Source of the DNA: Myxococcaceae bacterium
GTDB taxonomy: Bacteria > Myxococcota > Myxococcia > Myxococcales > Myxococcaceae
Direction: 5' to 3'
DNA length: 49,648 bases
Assembly (NCBI GenBank): GCA_019686135.1
Contig: JADGHL010000026.1
Location: 1-49,648, forward strand
The notes below the pieces were generated by a model. It did not search any database. It was not told the origin of the DNA and worked only from the letters and a program-made list of their open reading frames with translations. Positions 24,782 through 34,478 of this stretch are shown one piece after another; positions within the stretch are counted from its first letter, which is position 1; the number at the start of each line of letters is the position of its first letter. A program made the position numbers and the translations under genes.

Positions 24782-26308
24782 TTGAAGACCGCGTTCATCC
24801 GTTCCGCCGCCATGGGCCTTGTGCTCGCCGCTTCGGTGGCGCAGGCCTCCGACTTCGTCGACACCCGGCTCTCGTTCGCGTTCGGCGACTGCAACCTGCT
24901 CGCCGCCGCCGGTGAGACCACGCCGAACTGCCCGAAGCCGCGCTTCGGCGCCTCGCAGGCGAACACGCAGTTCTTCGACAACTTCAACACCCGGTACAGC
25001 GGGTTCGAGACGCTCTCGCACGCCGTGCTCTACACCCACGCGCCGGCGTTCTTCGAGGGGCTCACCACCGAGGCCGCGCTGGCAGTGCTGCTGTTGGAGG
25101 CCCCGTCGGGATCGATCGCCCTGCGTGACGACTCCTCGTACATCCGGCTCGCCTGGCACCCGCCCTCGTGGGGCGAGAAGGAGAACATCTCGCTCACCGG
25201 CTTCCCGGTGTCCGCGGACCGCTTCCGGCTCGGATACGCGTACCGGATCTCCTGGGGCGGCTCGTCGGGGTTCGGCTTCAAGAACACCGAGCGCGGCGTG
25301 CCGGGCGTCAAGCTCCAGGTGACGCGGGACCGCTGGTACGCGTTCGCCGGCGCGAAGTCCGCGCTCATCCTCAACGAGATCAACCACGAGGAGGACGCCG
25401 CCTACGGCCTGCTCGCCGGCGCGGGTGTGGACGTCACGCCGTTTCTGCGGCTGGAGGCGGGCGGCGGCTACTTCCAGAAGGGCGTGATCCCCGCGCTGGC
25501 CGCGCAGGGCATCAACGCGCCGGTGAACGCGATCGGCGCCTCCGCGGAGGCGGTGCTGCACGTGGGCGAACCGGTGGGCACCAGCGTCGACTTCCGCCTC
25601 TACCGGAACGATCCGGAGGTGTTCCAGAAGCTGTTCGCGCCGGAGACCTACCCCGGCGGGCTCTCGTACACGGTGTCGCTCGAGGGCAGCCGGCTCGCGC
25701 AGACGCTGGCGGACTACGACGCGTTCGGGCGGACGGTCCCGCAGACGGCGGACGCGGTCGCGTTCCAGGCGCGGATGAAGCTCAACAAGATGCGGGCGCA
25801 TCTCCTGGCGCTCTACCGCACGCTTTCCTTCATCCAGTTCGACGTGCCTGGCTTCCCGCCGTACACCGACTTCCCGTCGGGCACCACGCTCAAGCCGGAG
25901 ATGTTCGCCGCCGGCGGGGTGGACTACTACCTCGAGTCGATCCACTTCACCCCCGGGATCGTCCTCGGCGTGCAGCAGCCCGCGTCGTTGAACGCGCCGC
26001 CGATCAGCGGCGTGCCGGGCGCGGGCGATGCCACCGAGGCGCTGGAGAAGGGCGGTCGCACCATCGTCCTGCGCGACGTCAACCAGGTGTCGATCCTCCC
26101 GGAGGGCGAGAAGACCTCGCTCATCTACTCCGCGAAGGTGACCGGCCGCTGGGACATCTCCGAGGCGGTGGCCGGGATCGGCGAACTTTACTACACGCAC
26201 GATCGCAACCGCGGGACCTTCAAGCAGGACCTGCAGGGGATCGTGGTGGAGTCCTTCGAGAAAGCGGACGCGCTCGGGTTAAACCTGATCGTGCAGGCGA
26301 AGTTCTGA
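24782..26308 (+). CDS. Predicted outer-membrane beta-barrel protein
   Basis: 508 residues from TTG 24782, supported by the AGGAGAAGAGG ribosome-binding site just upstream. The signal peptide is MKTAFIRSAAMGLVLAASVAQA|S. The mature protein alternates hydrophobic and polar residues in many short strands rich in Gly and aromatic residues (FRLGYAYRISWGGSSGFGF, LLAGAGVDVTPFLRLEAGGGY). It ends LGLNLIVQAKF, the C-terminal Phe typical of BAM-inserted barrels. No specific porin or receptor family is recognised. It is the third gene of the nucleotidase operon, and could be the uptake pore for the product of the surface nucleotidase. Confidence 0.75.
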   Translation: MKTAFIRSAAMGLVLAASVAQASDFVDTRLSFAFGDCNLLAAAGETTPNCPKPRFGASQANTQFFDNFNTRYSGFETLSHAVLYTHAPAFFEGLTTEAALAVLLLEAPSGSIALRDDSSYIRLAWHPPSWGEKENISLTGFPVSADRFRLGYAYRISWGGSSGFGFKNTERGVPGVKLQVTRDRWYAFAGAKSALILNEINHEEDAAYGLLAGAGVDVTPFLRLEAGGGYFQKGVIPALAAQGINAPVNAIGASAEAVLHVGEPVGTSVDFRLYRNDPEVFQKLFAPETYPGGLSYTVSLEGSRLAQTLADYDAFGRTVPQTADAVAFQARMKLNKMRAHLLALYRTLSFIQFDVPGFPPYTDFPSGTTLKPEMFAAGGVDYYLESIHFTPGIVLGVQQPASLNAPPISGVPGAGDATEALEKGGRTIVLRDVNQVSILPEGEKTSLIYSAKVTGRWDISEAVAGIGELYYTHDRNRGTFKQDLQGIVVESFEKADALGLNLIVQAKF

Positions 26309-26321
26309 GCCCCGGGCTCAG
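26305..26321. terminator. Palindrome spanning two convergent stop codons
   Basis: CTGAGCCCCGGGCTCAG is a perfect inverted repeat (8-bp arms, 1-nt centre) that contains the TGA of the beta-barrel gene and the TCA (reverse TGA) of the pilB/gspE-like gene. It has no T-run. It could act as a short bidirectional terminator. Confidence 0.35.
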
Positions 26322-28120
26322 GCGGTGATCCGCAGCACCTCTTCGAAGGACGTCAGCCCCCGGGCGAGCTTGCGGACGGCGCTCTCGCGCAACGTCCGCA
26401 TCCCCTGCCTCCGGGCGGCGGCGAAGAGCCGGTCGTTCTCCGCGCCGCGTGCGACCAGCTCCGGCAGCTCGCCGGACATCCCCACCATCTCGAAGATCGC
26501 GCTGCGCCCGCGGTGACCGGTGCCGCGGCAGTGCACGCACCCGGCGCCGCGCATCGGGTGGACGCCGCCGGGCAACAGCGGCAACGGCGCACCCAGCGCC
26601 GCGAGCTCGTCCGGGGTCAGGGTGACCGGCTGCGCGCAGTGGGTGCACAACTGCCGGACCAGCCGCTGCGCCATCACGCCCAGAAGTGACGAGGCGAGCA
26701 GGAACGGGGGCACGCCGAGATCGCGCATCCGGCTGATCGCCCCGACGGCGTCGTTGGTGTGCAGCGTGGAGAGCACGAGGTGCCCAGTGAGCGCAGCCTG
26801 GATCGCGTTCTCCGCGGTCTCCCCGTCGCGGATCTCCCCGACCATGATGATGTCCGGGTCCTGCCGCAGGATGTGGCGCAGCGCGGTGGCGAAGGTGAGA
26901 TCCAGCTTCGGCTGCACCTGCACCTGGTTGAACGCCTCCCAGACCATCTCGATCGGATCCTCGATGGTGGTGACGTTCACGTCCGGGCCGGCCAGCGCCC
27001 TCAGCGCCGAATAGAGCGTGGTGGTCTTCCCGGACCCGGTGGGGCCGGTGACCAGGATGAGCCCGTGGGGCTTTTCGATCCAGCTCTGGAAGAGCGCCTT
27101 CTCGTCCGGCTCGAAGCCGAGCTCCGACAGATCCTGCACCAGCATCTCCGGGTCGAAGATGCGGATCACCGCCTTCTCCCCGAAGGCGGTGGGCAGCGTG
27201 GAGACGCGCAGCTCGATCTCCCGGCCGTCGCGTTCGGTCTTGATCCGCCCATCCTGCGGGCGCCGCTTCTCGGAGATGTCCAGCCGGCTGATCATCTTCA
27301 CGCGCGAGAGGATCGGCGCGTGCAGCCCGGCGGGCAGCGTGTAGATGGGGTGTAAGACGCCGTCGATGCGCAGGCGCACCAGCGTGTCCATCCGCCGCGG
27401 CTCGATGTGGATGTCGGACGCGCGGTTGTCGAACGCGTAGCGCAACAGGTAGTCGACGGCCTGGATGATGGGCGTGTCCGAGGCCTCGAGCTCGCGGCTG
27501 CCCGAAAGCTTCACGAGCTGCTCGAAGTTCTGGACCTGCCCGCCCGCGGGCTGGAACTCGTCGGCCGCGCGGGCCAGCGTGGTCTTGAAGCCGTAGATCT
27601 CGGCGATCGACTTGAGGATGTCCGCCTTGGCCGCCAGCACCGGCTGCACCTTCTCGCCGGTGAGGTTGCGGATGTTCTGGAACAGCTCCTCGCCGAACGG
27701 GTTCGCCACCGCCACCACCAGCGTCCCGTCCTCGCGCTTCTCCAGCGGGAGGATCACGTGCCGCGCGGCGTACGGCCGCGACACGCTCCGGGTGGCGAGG
27801 TTCATGTCCAGCTTGAGCGGGTCGATCTTCTTGTAGGGCATCCCCGCCGCGCGGGCGACCGCCTCGGTGATGCGGTCCTGGTCGATGACCCCGCGCCCAT
27901 TGGGCATCGGCAGCCCGAACGTGGCGACGATCTCCACCGGCGAGACGTCGTAGCGCGCCGCCTCGCGCGCATCGCCCAGCGCCTTCAGCACGCGCGCGCG
28001 GCCAACCTGCTCGCGCGCCAACAGCTCCTTCGCCTGCTCCGGGCCGAGCAGACCGGCCGACACCAGCGCGTCGAGGACGAAGGTCAGGGTGAACGCGGCG
28101 GCGGTCTGGGGGGGTCTCAA
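26318..28120 (-). CDS. PilB/GspE-type assembly ATPase
   Basis: 600 residues. It is a hexameric ATPase that drives type IV pilus extension or type II secretion. An MshEN-like N-domain (DALVSAGLLGPEQAKELL...GMPYKKIDPLKLD) precedes the N2 domain (SDIHIEPRR) and the ATPase with Walker A GPTGSGKTTTLYS (about 358-370), Asp box TTIEDPIEM, Walker B DIIMVGEIRDGETAE and His box TGHLVLSTLHTNDA. Two CxxC pairs (LCTHCAQP and GCVHCRG) form the usual zinc site. The start is TTG at 28120 with GAGGAAGAGGAG upstream, overlapping the matrixin stop as TTGA. No other pilus gene lies nearby, so PilB and GspE cannot be separated. Confidence 0.9.
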   Translation of the reverse strand: MRPPQTAAAFTLTFVLDALVSAGLLGPEQAKELLAREQVGRARVLKALGDAREAARYDVSPVEIVATFGLPMPNGRGVIDQDRITEAVARAAGMPYKKIDPLKLDMNLATRSVSRPYAARHVILPLEKREDGTLVVAVANPFGEELFQNIRNLTGEKVQPVLAAKADILKSIAEIYGFKTTLARAADEFQPAGGQVQNFEQLVKLSGSRELEASDTPIIQAVDYLLRYAFDNRASDIHIEPRRMDTLVRLRIDGVLHPIYTLPAGLHAPILSRVKMISRLDISEKRRPQDGRIKTERDGREIELRVSTLPTAFGEKAVIRIFDPEMLVQDLSELGFEPDEKALFQSWIEKPHGLILVTGPTGSGKTTTLYSALRALAGPDVNVTTIEDPIEMVWEAFNQVQVQPKLDLTFATALRHILRQDPDIIMVGEIRDGETAENAIQAALTGHLVLSTLHTNDAVGAISRMRDLGVPPFLLASSLLGVMAQRLVRQLCTHCAQPVTLTPDELAALGAPLPLLPGGVHPMRGAGCVHCRGTGHRGRSAIFEMVGMSGELPELVARGAENDRLFAAARRQGMRTLRESAVRKLARGLTSFEEVLRITA

Positions 28121-29901
28121 GTGCTCCTCTTCCTCCGACGGGCGCCGAGGAACAGCGCAGCGACGGTGATGGGCAACAGCGCGGCGATCGCACCCGGGTC
28201 GGCCTGGCAGCCGCAGCCGCCGCTCCCGCTGCCATCGCCCGCGTCCGGGTGGATCGGCTTCGGGGTCACGTTCCCCGCATCCCGCGTGGTGGTGCACAGC
28301 ACGCAGCTGCCGCCGTCCATGTTGGGCGGCGTGCAGGTGCCGTTCAGGCACCGCGTCCCCACCGGGCAGTCGAAGTCGTCCACGCACATCGGGATGCACG
28401 CACGGCCGCCGGGGAGCAGCCCGCACTGGAACCCGGGCGCGCACTGCCCGCCTCCGCTGCAGTCCCGGAGGCAGTAGCGCTCCCCATCCCCGAGCGCGTG
28501 GCAGGACGAACCCGGCGGACACGTGCAGGCCGCGGTGGCGCACGTCTGCGAGCACTCGCCCAGAAGCTGGTTGTTCAGTTGAAAGAGCAGGCAGAACTGG
28601 CCGGCGCCGCACTGGTCTCCGTTCTGGCACGCATCGCCGATGGTGGCGGACACGTTCTGCGTGGGCTGGCAGGTGCCGTCGCAGACGCGGCAGAGGTAGT
28701 CGCCTGTGCCGCCGCAGTCCGCGTTGGAGTGGCAGGAGGGGACGCAGAGGTTCACCTGATCGGTGAAGCGTTCGCAGGAGTAGCCCTGGCGGCAGTCGCC
28801 GGTGCCTAGGCGGCAGGACTTCATGCAGCGCATGTTGCCGCCGCCGAAGTCGAGGCACTCGGAGCCGGCCGGACAGGGCGCGCTCCCCGGCGCGCAGTTC
28901 TGGGTGCAGTAGCCGCCCTGCCAGAGCGGGAACCCCGAGGGGAGCTCGCCCTCGGGCTGACATAGGCCGATCGCCGACCCGCACTGGCCGTCCGACGTGC
29001 AGGGCGCGCCGACCTGGGTGACGAAGTCGCCGCGCGTCGGCAGGCACGCGCCGCTCGCCCCGGAGATCAGGTTGGAGGGCTTGCAGACGAACGGCTCCGG
29101 GCAGCCGCCGGGCACGGTGGGCGTGCAGCCTTGCGAGCACACCTTGGCGGCGGTGCCGCCGTCCGGAAGCGGCGGCGCCACGCAGTGGAGGTTGGACTTC
29201 GAGCAGTCCGCGTCGTCCATGCACGGCGATCCCACCGCGCCGGTCTGCGGAAGAATCTCACAGAGCTTCGCCTCATCGCGCGCGGTCAGCGTCCGGCGCT
29301 GGCGGCCGTACTCCGCGCTCGGCGACATCACGTCGTCCGGATCTTCGCTGTGCCCCAGCCCCATGCAGTGGCCGATCTCGTGGAGCACGAAGGTCTGCAG
29401 GTCCAGCGCGTCCGAAGGCGTGGGCGTCAGCGTGGACCACTTGTAGTCCACCGCGTTGATGTAGATGTCGCACTGATAAAGCGTCCCCGCGTAGCTCAGC
29501 GGAATGGACGCCGCGGTCGCCACGCCGCCGCCGAGCGCGTACTCGTACCAGGGATCGCTCGCGCTGGTGATCCAGATCGCGCTGACGTTGAACAGGTCGT
29601 ACGCGTCGCGCGGCTCCGTGATCTGCGGGTTGTTGGACGTGAGCCCGTTCGCCTGGAACGCCGGGGCGGCACAACTCACCGCCTCCCACGTCTGGTACGC
29701 CGCGTTCACGGCGGCGTTCACATCGCCAATCAGCACCGTGGGCGGCTGCAGGTTCCGCCCGTCGACCCAGTACGGGAACGGATCGTTGGAGGTGTTGAGC
29801 ATCCGGTGCGAGAGCACGCCGTACGGCAGCGCCTCATCCGCCCACGCGGCCGCGCCGGCGAGCATCCCCACCACGGCAGCGAGCACGAATGTGTTCCTCA
29901 T
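28117..29901 (-). CDS. Matrixin-type metalloprotease with Cys-rich repeats and MYXO-CTERM tail
   Basis: 594 residues. Signal peptide MRNTFVLAAVVGMLAGAAAWA|D. The matrixin domain has HEIGHCMGLGH (H174, H178, H184) and Met-turn DDVMSP. Residues ~225-540 are a run of short disulphide-rich modules of the form C-x4-D-x-C...C-x-C (GSPCMDDADCSKS, GAPCTSDGQCG, GDACQNGDQCG), probably adhesive. The tail GCGCQADPGAIAALLPITVAALFLGARRRKRST (quoted in parts: GCGC, hydrophobic helix, RRRKR) matches a MYXO-CTERM surface-anchoring signal. The ATG overlaps the previous stop as ATGA. It probably cleaves surface or prey proteins. Confidence 0.88.
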   Translation of the reverse strand: MRNTFVLAAVVGMLAGAAAWADEALPYGVLSHRMLNTSNDPFPYWVDGRNLQPPTVLIGDVNAAVNAAYQTWEAVSCAAPAFQANGLTSNNPQITEPRDAYDLFNVSAIWITSASDPWYEYALGGGVATAASIPLSYAGTLYQCDIYINAVDYKWSTLTPTPSDALDLQTFVLHEIGHCMGLGHSEDPDDVMSPSAEYGRQRRTLTARDEAKLCEILPQTGAVGSPCMDDADCSKSNLHCVAPPLPDGGTAAKVCSQGCTPTVPGGCPEPFVCKPSNLISGASGACLPTRGDFVTQVGAPCTSDGQCGSAIGLCQPEGELPSGFPLWQGGYCTQNCAPGSAPCPAGSECLDFGGGNMRCMKSCRLGTGDCRQGYSCERFTDQVNLCVPSCHSNADCGGTGDYLCRVCDGTCQPTQNVSATIGDACQNGDQCGAGQFCLLFQLNNQLLGECSQTCATAACTCPPGSSCHALGDGERYCLRDCSGGGQCAPGFQCGLLPGGRACIPMCVDDFDCPVGTRCLNGTCTPPNMDGGSCVLCTTTRDAGNVTPKPIHPDAGDGSGSGGCGCQADPGAIAALLPITVAALFLGARRRKRST

Positions 29902-30596
29902 GGCTGCGCGCTCCCGGATGCGGGCACGAAGAGCCCGCGATCCTTCGCGTCGACTGCGGTGTGCGGCGCGGCGGTGCGGGGCGAGACGGACATCACCGGG
30001 GCGGGGGCGGCGGAGTGCGACGGCTCCTTCCGTAACGCCGCGCGGAGCTCCTCCTTCACGTCGGCCAGCCTCCGCGGGGCCGCGGCATGAAGGCCCGCGG
30101 GGATCAGCACCATGTCCGTCGATCCCTGCCGGGCGATGGAAAGCCGGGCATCGGCGAAACCGTAGAGCGCGCACCGCTCCGCGCCCTTTGCCACCGTGTC
30201 ACCGAGCCGCGCACGCGCCCCGTCGAGCCCGGGCGAGTGGACGCAGCGGAGGAAGACGAGCACGCGCTCGCCCAGGGAAAAGTGCGCGCCGCCGGCGATG
30301 TCCGCGTGCGCGGGCAGCGCGACCTCCACCAGGCTCGGGCCGGAGCCCTTGATCTCTTCGGACACGCTGAGCGTGGCGACGCTGAGCGCGCGCTGACAAT
30401 CGGCCCCACCGTCGCAGCGCAGCGCCTGCTCGCGCAGGCCGGTGACCTTCGCCACCACCACGCGGTCCGACCGCTGCGCGCGCTGGGCGAGCGTCAGCGC
30501 CGGGGTGGAGGTGGCCCGCGCTCCACCACAGATGAGGGCCAAGGTGAGCGCGAACAGACCGGGCCAGCCTCTGCCGTCGATCGTCAGCCGGGACAT
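29898..30596 (-). CDS. Secreted companion protein of the matrixin
   Basis: 232 residues with a signal peptide (GLFALTLALICGGARA|T). The core has the layout TLAQRAQRSDRVVVAKVTGL, then a paired-Cys loop (RCDGGADCQ), SVSEEIKGSG, a VEVALP strand, and GERVLVFLRCV. The same order (two-part strand, 'V-K/KG', 'G-E-V-V') is seen in the C-terminal domain of the fusion at 3273-4547. No known enzymatic motif is present; it might be an inhibitor, chaperone or substrate-binding partner of the protease. It lies 10 bp after hemD and overlaps the matrixin by 4 bp. Confidence 0.75.
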   Translation of the reverse strand: MSRLTIDGRGWPGLFALTLALICGGARATSTPALTLAQRAQRSDRVVVAKVTGLREQALRCDGGADCQRALSVATLSVSEEIKGSGPSLVEVALPAHADIAGGAHFSLGERVLVFLRCVHSPGLDGARARLGDTVAKGAERCALYGFADARLSIARQGSTDMVLIPAGLHAAAPRRLADVKEELRAALRKEPSHSAAPAPVMSVSPRTAAPHTAVDAKDRGLFVPASGSAQP

Positions 30597-30606
30597 TCCG
30601 GGGAGC

Positions 30607-31401
30607 TTAGCCGTGAACCGCGCGGATGGCCGCCTCCACCAGCCCTTCGGCGCTGGGGCGCTCGGCGATCGCCGCGACCTCGAAGCCCAGCCGCTGCAGC
30701 CCCGACGCGGTGGTGGGGCCGATGGCGACGATCCGCGCCTTTTGCATCAGCTCCGGGCCCTTTGGCCCGGCCACTTCGAGGAAGGCCTCGGCGGTGCGCG
30801 GCGAACCGAAGAGGATCACCCCCGGCGCGCCGGACGCGAGCGCCGATGCGATGCCCGCCTCCGTCTGGGCGACCACGCTCCGATACGCCGCGATGCGGGT
30901 GACCCGGAAGCCGTGCTCTTCGAGCGCATCGCCCAGCTCGCGGCGGCCCTCCTGCGCCACCGGGAGGAGGATCTCCTGGTCCGGTTGCAATTGCGGCCGG
31001 AGCGCCTCGAAGAGCGCCGCGCCGGTGGCCTCCTCCGGCTGGACGATCACCGCAAGCCCGTACTCGCGCACCGCCTGCGCCGTCTTCGGTCCCACCGCGG
31101 CGATGTGCGGACGGTACAGATGTTCGGTCGAACCCGCTTCGCGCACCGCCTCCACCAACGCCTGCACCGCGGAGGGGCTGGAGAAGACGATCCAGTGGTA
31201 CCGCTCGATGCGCTCCGCCGCCGCACGCAACGGACGGGGATCGTCGGGTGGCACGAGCTCCAGGAGCGGAAGCGCGGTGACCTCCGCGCCCTCGTCCTCG
31301 AGCAGAAAGCACAAGTCCTGCGAACGCTCGCGCGGCCGGGTCACCCAGACGCGGACGCCGCTCAGGCGGGGGCCGGGAAGTGGAGAGGTGTCGTCGGGCA
31401 T
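30607..31401 (-). CDS. hemD: Uroporphyrinogen-III synthase
   Basis: 264 residues. It closes and inverts ring D of hydroxymethylbilane. The two Rossmann-like lobes are visible: VRVWVTRPRERSQDL, WIVFSSPSAVQALVEAV, and ILFGSPRTAEAFLEV, IVAIGPTTASGLQRLGF. The HemD family is poorly conserved, but position right after hemC (4-bp gap) makes the call secure. It starts at ATG 31401 in a minus-strand haem operon. Confidence 0.93.
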   Translation of the reverse strand: MPDDTSPLPGPRLSGVRVWVTRPRERSQDLCFLLEDEGAEVTALPLLELVPPDDPRPLRAAAERIERYHWIVFSSPSAVQALVEAVREAGSTEHLYRPHIAAVGPKTAQAVREYGLAVIVQPEEATGAALFEALRPQLQPDQEILLPVAQEGRRELGDALEEHGFRVTRIAAYRSVVAQTEAGIASALASGAPGVILFGSPRTAEAFLEVAGPKGPELMQKARIVAIGPTTASGLQRLGFEVAAIAERPSAEGLVEAAIRAVHG

Positions 31402-31405
31402 GCCG

Positions 31406-32329
31406 TCATCCGGTCTTCAGAGCGTCGAGGATCTCCTTCGCTCCCCTGGCCATCAGATCCGCCGCCAGCGCCTCGCCCAGCTTCGCCGCGTCCGCAGAAG
31501 GTCCGTCGAGCCGGCCGCGGACGACCTTCTTGCCGTCGGGGCTGCCGACGAGGCCGTGGATCTCGAGCCGATCTCCCGTGAGCGTGGCGTGCGCCGCCAA
31601 GGGCACGCTGCAGCCGCCCTCCAGCTTCGCCAGAAACGCCCGCTCCGCGGTCACCGCGATGCGCGTGGGCGGATGCTCGAGCGGCTCCAGCCACGCGCGC
31701 AGCTCGGCGTCGTCCGTCCGGCACTGGACCGCGAGCGCCCCCTGCCCCACCGCGGGCAGGCTGTCCGAAGGCTCGAGCACCTCCGAGATCCGCCCCTCGA
31801 GCCCGAGCCGCTTGAGCCCCGCCACGGCGAGGACCGCGCCCGCAAGCTGGAGCGTTTCGATCTTCTGCAGCCGCGTCTGCACGTTGCCGCGCACGCTGAC
31901 CACGTCGAGGTCCGGCCGGCGCGACAAGAGCTGACAGCTGCGCCGCAAAGAGGACGTCCCCACCCGCGCGCCCTTCGGCAGCTCGAAGAGGCGGGAGTGT
32001 CCGGAAGCGCCCACGAAGGCGTCGCGCGGATCCTCCCGCTCGGGGACGCAGGCCAGGCACAGCTCCGAAGGCATCTGCGAGGTCATGTCCTTGAGGCTGT
32101 GCACCGCCAGATCCGCGCGGCCGTCGATCACCGCCGCTTCGATCTCCTTGACGAACAGCCCCTTGCCGCCAACGCGCGACAGAGGCGCGCCGAGAAAGCG
32201 GTCGCCCTCGGTGGACAGTTCCACGAGCTCCACCTTCAGCGCATGGCGGGCCTGGATGAGCTGGGCCACATGCTTCGCCTGCCAGAGCGCCAAGGGGCTC
32301 TTGCGCGTGGCGATGCGCAGGACCCTCAT
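31406..32329 (-). CDS. hemC: Porphobilinogen deaminase (hydroxymethylbilane synthase)
   Basis: 307 residues. It polymerises four porphobilinogen units. Conserved elements are [16 protein letters not shown] at the start, [54 protein letters not shown] and the dipyrromethane-cofactor Cys in [13 protein letters not shown]. The ATG at 32329 overlaps the hemA stop by 4 bp, so the two are translationally coupled. Confidence 0.97.
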   Translation of the reverse strand: MRVLRIATRKSPLALWQAKHVAQLIQARHALKVELVELSTEGDRFLGAPLSRVGGKGLFVKEIEAAVIDGRADLAVHSLKDMTSQMPSELCLACVPEREDPRDAFVGASGHSRLFELPKGARVGTSSLRRSCQLLSRRPDLDVVSVRGNVQTRLQKIETLQLAGAVLAVAGLKRLGLEGRISEVLEPSDSLPAVGQGALAVQCRTDDAELRAWLEPLEHPPTRIAVTAERAFLAKLEGGCSVPLAAHATLTGDRLEIHGLVGSPDGKKVVRGRLDGPSADAAKLGEALAADLMARGAKEILDALKTG

Positions 32330-33642
32330 CCCTTCACCCCCTGGGCCCTCGGCGCCTCCCGGTTCGCGGCGTCATCGGCCTCCGGGAGCACCGCGGGCTC
32401 GGCGGCCAGTCCGAACAGCTGCGCCGCCGCATCCGCGAGGCGTTCGCCGCCGTCGTCCAGCGCGCGCAGCCGCATCGTCGGCGCGTGGAGGATCTTGTTC
32501 ACGATCGCCTGCGCCATCGCGGCGATGCTCTGGCGCTCCCTCTCGTCCAAATCGCGCAGCTTCGCCAGCGTCCGCTCCACCTCGGCACGGGCGATTTTCT
32601 CGGCGTGCGCGCGCAGCTGCGCCAGCACCGGCACCTGGGCCCGCACCGCCCTTGCGCGGACGAAGCGCGCCAGCTCCTCCGCCACCAGCGCCTCCGCCTT
32701 CGCCGCCTCCGCCACGCGCGCCGCCGCGTTGTCCGCCACCACCTTCTGCACGTCGTCCACGTCGTAGGCGTAGACGCCGTCGAGCTCATGGACATCCGGC
32801 GCGATGTCCCGCGGCACCGCGAGGTCGACCAGGAACAGCGGGCGGTGCCGCCGTGCCTTCTGCGCCTGCGCCACCAGCTCGCGCGTGAACAGCGGCCTGA
32901 GCGCGCCCGTGGAGCTGACCACCACGTCCGCCGTCACGAGCAGCGCCCCCAGATCGTCCAACGACCGCGCCACCCCGCCCACCTCTTTCGCCAGCGCCTC
33001 CGCGCGGGCCAGCGTCCGGTTCGCGACCACCAGCCGCTTCGCGCCGGCGTGCTGGAGGTGCCGGGCCGCCAGCGCGGCCATCTCGCCGGCGCCCACCACG
33101 AGCACGTTCGCTCCCGCCAGCCCGCCGAAGATCTTGCCCGCCAGCTCCACCGCGGCCGAGGCCATCGACACCGCGGCGCGGCCGATGCCGGTGTCGGTCC
33201 GCACGCGCTTGGCGCAGCCGAACGCCGCGTTGCAGGCGCGGGTCAACTCCCCGCGCGCCGAACCGATCTTCTGCGCCAGCTCGAAGGCGTCCTTCACCTG
33301 CCCGAGGATCTGCGGCTCGCCCACCACCATCGAGTCGAGGCTGGAGGCCACGCGGAAGAGGTGGAGCGCGGCGCGCTCGCCCTGGTGCTCATAGAGGTGG
33401 TGGAGCACCTCCGGAGCGCCGGCCACCTCCTGCAACGCCGCGGTCGCGCACTGCCGCGCGGCGGCCAGATCCTCCGCCGCGAGGTACAGCTCCACCCGGT
33501 TGCAGGTGGACAGGAGCATCGCCTCGCCGATGGGCGCGAACCTCTGCAGCAGCTGCACCTGCGCCTCCTCGGAGAGCGCCAGCCGCTCACGCAGCTCGAT
33601 CGGGGCGCTCTTGTGGGAGACGCCGATGCACAGAAGGTCCAT
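32326..33642 (-). CDS. hemA: Glutamyl-tRNA reductase
   Basis: 438 residues, the first committed step of the C5 haem pathway. The catalytic Cys is C47 in [15 protein letters not shown]-binding segment [19 protein letters not shown] and [13 protein letters not shown] follow, then the dimerisation helix. The start [21 protein letters not shown] is standard. It abuts the HemX/CcsA-like gene upstream and overlaps hemC downstream. Confidence 0.97.
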   Translation of the reverse strand: MDLLCIGVSHKSAPIELRERLALSEEAQVQLLQRFAPIGEAMLLSTCNRVELYLAAEDLAAARQCATAALQEVAGAPEVLHHLYEHQGERAALHLFRVASSLDSMVVGEPQILGQVKDAFELAQKIGSARGELTRACNAAFGCAKRVRTDTGIGRAAVSMASAAVELAGKIFGGLAGANVLVVGAGEMAALAARHLQHAGAKRLVVANRTLARAEALAKEVGGVARSLDDLGALLVTADVVVSSTGALRPLFTRELVAQAQKARRHRPLFLVDLAVPRDIAPDVHELDGVYAYDVDDVQKVVADNAAARVAEAAKAEALVAEELARFVRARAVRAQVPVLAQLRAHAEKIARAEVERTLAKLRDLDERERQSIAAMAQAIVNKILHAPTMRLRALDDGGERLADAAAQLFGLAAEPAVLPEADDAANREAPRAQGVKG

Positions 33643-34449
33643 CTAGTGCACGCCTCCGCCGCCGAACCTTCCGGGGTCGTACGACGAGAGGAACGACACC
33701 AGCAGGATGCAGAAGCCCGCCATCGTCACCAGCGCCACCCGCCGCCCGCGCCAGCCGGCCAGAGAGCGCGCGCCGAGCAAGAGGGCGAAGAGGATCCAGC
33801 CGATCAGCGTGGCGATCCGCTTCGGATCCAAATGGAAGCCGAAGGTCGAATCGAAGAACGCGCCGGTGGCCAGCGTGATGGACAGCGCGATGAACCCCAG
33901 CACCACCAGCCAGCGGTTGAGCTCGTCCAACACCATCAGCGGCGGCAGGCGCGAGAACAGAAGGCCGAAGCGCTTGCCCTTCATCTGCCGTTCCATCACC
34001 ACGTACATCAGGCCCACCCCGGCGGCGACCGCGAACGCCGCCACGCCGAGCAGCGCGATGGCGATGTGCACCGGCAACAGCGGCCCGCGCACCGGCTCCG
34101 GAAGCGGCGCCAGCTCGGCGGGGACGATGAACGCCGGCACGAGGATCGCCAGCGCCAGCGGGGTGACGAACGCGCCGATCACCGGCCGGCGATACACCAG
34201 ATCGATGGCGAAGAAGATTGCCAGAAGCAGGAACGACAGCAGCGACAACCCCTGCGCCATCCCGAGCGGCACGCCTCCCTGCCCGGTCACCTGGACGACG
34301 AGCGCGGCGCCGTGCAGCACCAGCCCCACCGCGAGCACCACCCGCCCCACCACCGCGAGCCCTCGCAGCTGCCGCACGAGGTGCGTGAGGTAGACGATCG
34401 TCGCGAGCCCGTACACGTGACAGGCGATGGAGAGGAGCATCCGCGTCAT
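33643..34449 (-). CDS. HemX/CcsA-like cytochrome c assembly membrane protein
   Basis: 268 residues, about eight membrane helices (for example VGRVVLAVGLVLHGAALVVQ, LLSFLLLAIFFAIDLVY, VHIAIALLGVAAFAVAAGVGLMYVV). The family (PF01578) covers CcsA/CcmC haem-handling proteins and HemX, which is commonly located immediately before hemA. Its position here, stop codon one base from the hemA start, fits HemX/CcsA. It may deliver haem or stabilise glutamyl-tRNA reductase; the sequence alone does not decide. Confidence 0.85.
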   Translation of the reverse strand: MTRMLLSIACHVYGLATIVYLTHLVRQLRGLAVVGRVVLAVGLVLHGAALVVQVTGQGGVPLGMAQGLSLLSFLLLAIFFAIDLVYRRPVIGAFVTPLALAILVPAFIVPAELAPLPEPVRGPLLPVHIAIALLGVAAFAVAAGVGLMYVVMERQMKGKRFGLLFSRLPPLMVLDELNRWLVVLGFIALSITLATGAFFDSTFGFHLDPKRIATLIGWILFALLLGARSLAGWRGRRVALVTMAGFCILLVSFLSSYDPGRFGGGGVH

Positions 34450-34478
34450 CAGAGCCGCCCGGTCAACCGCTATCGCGG

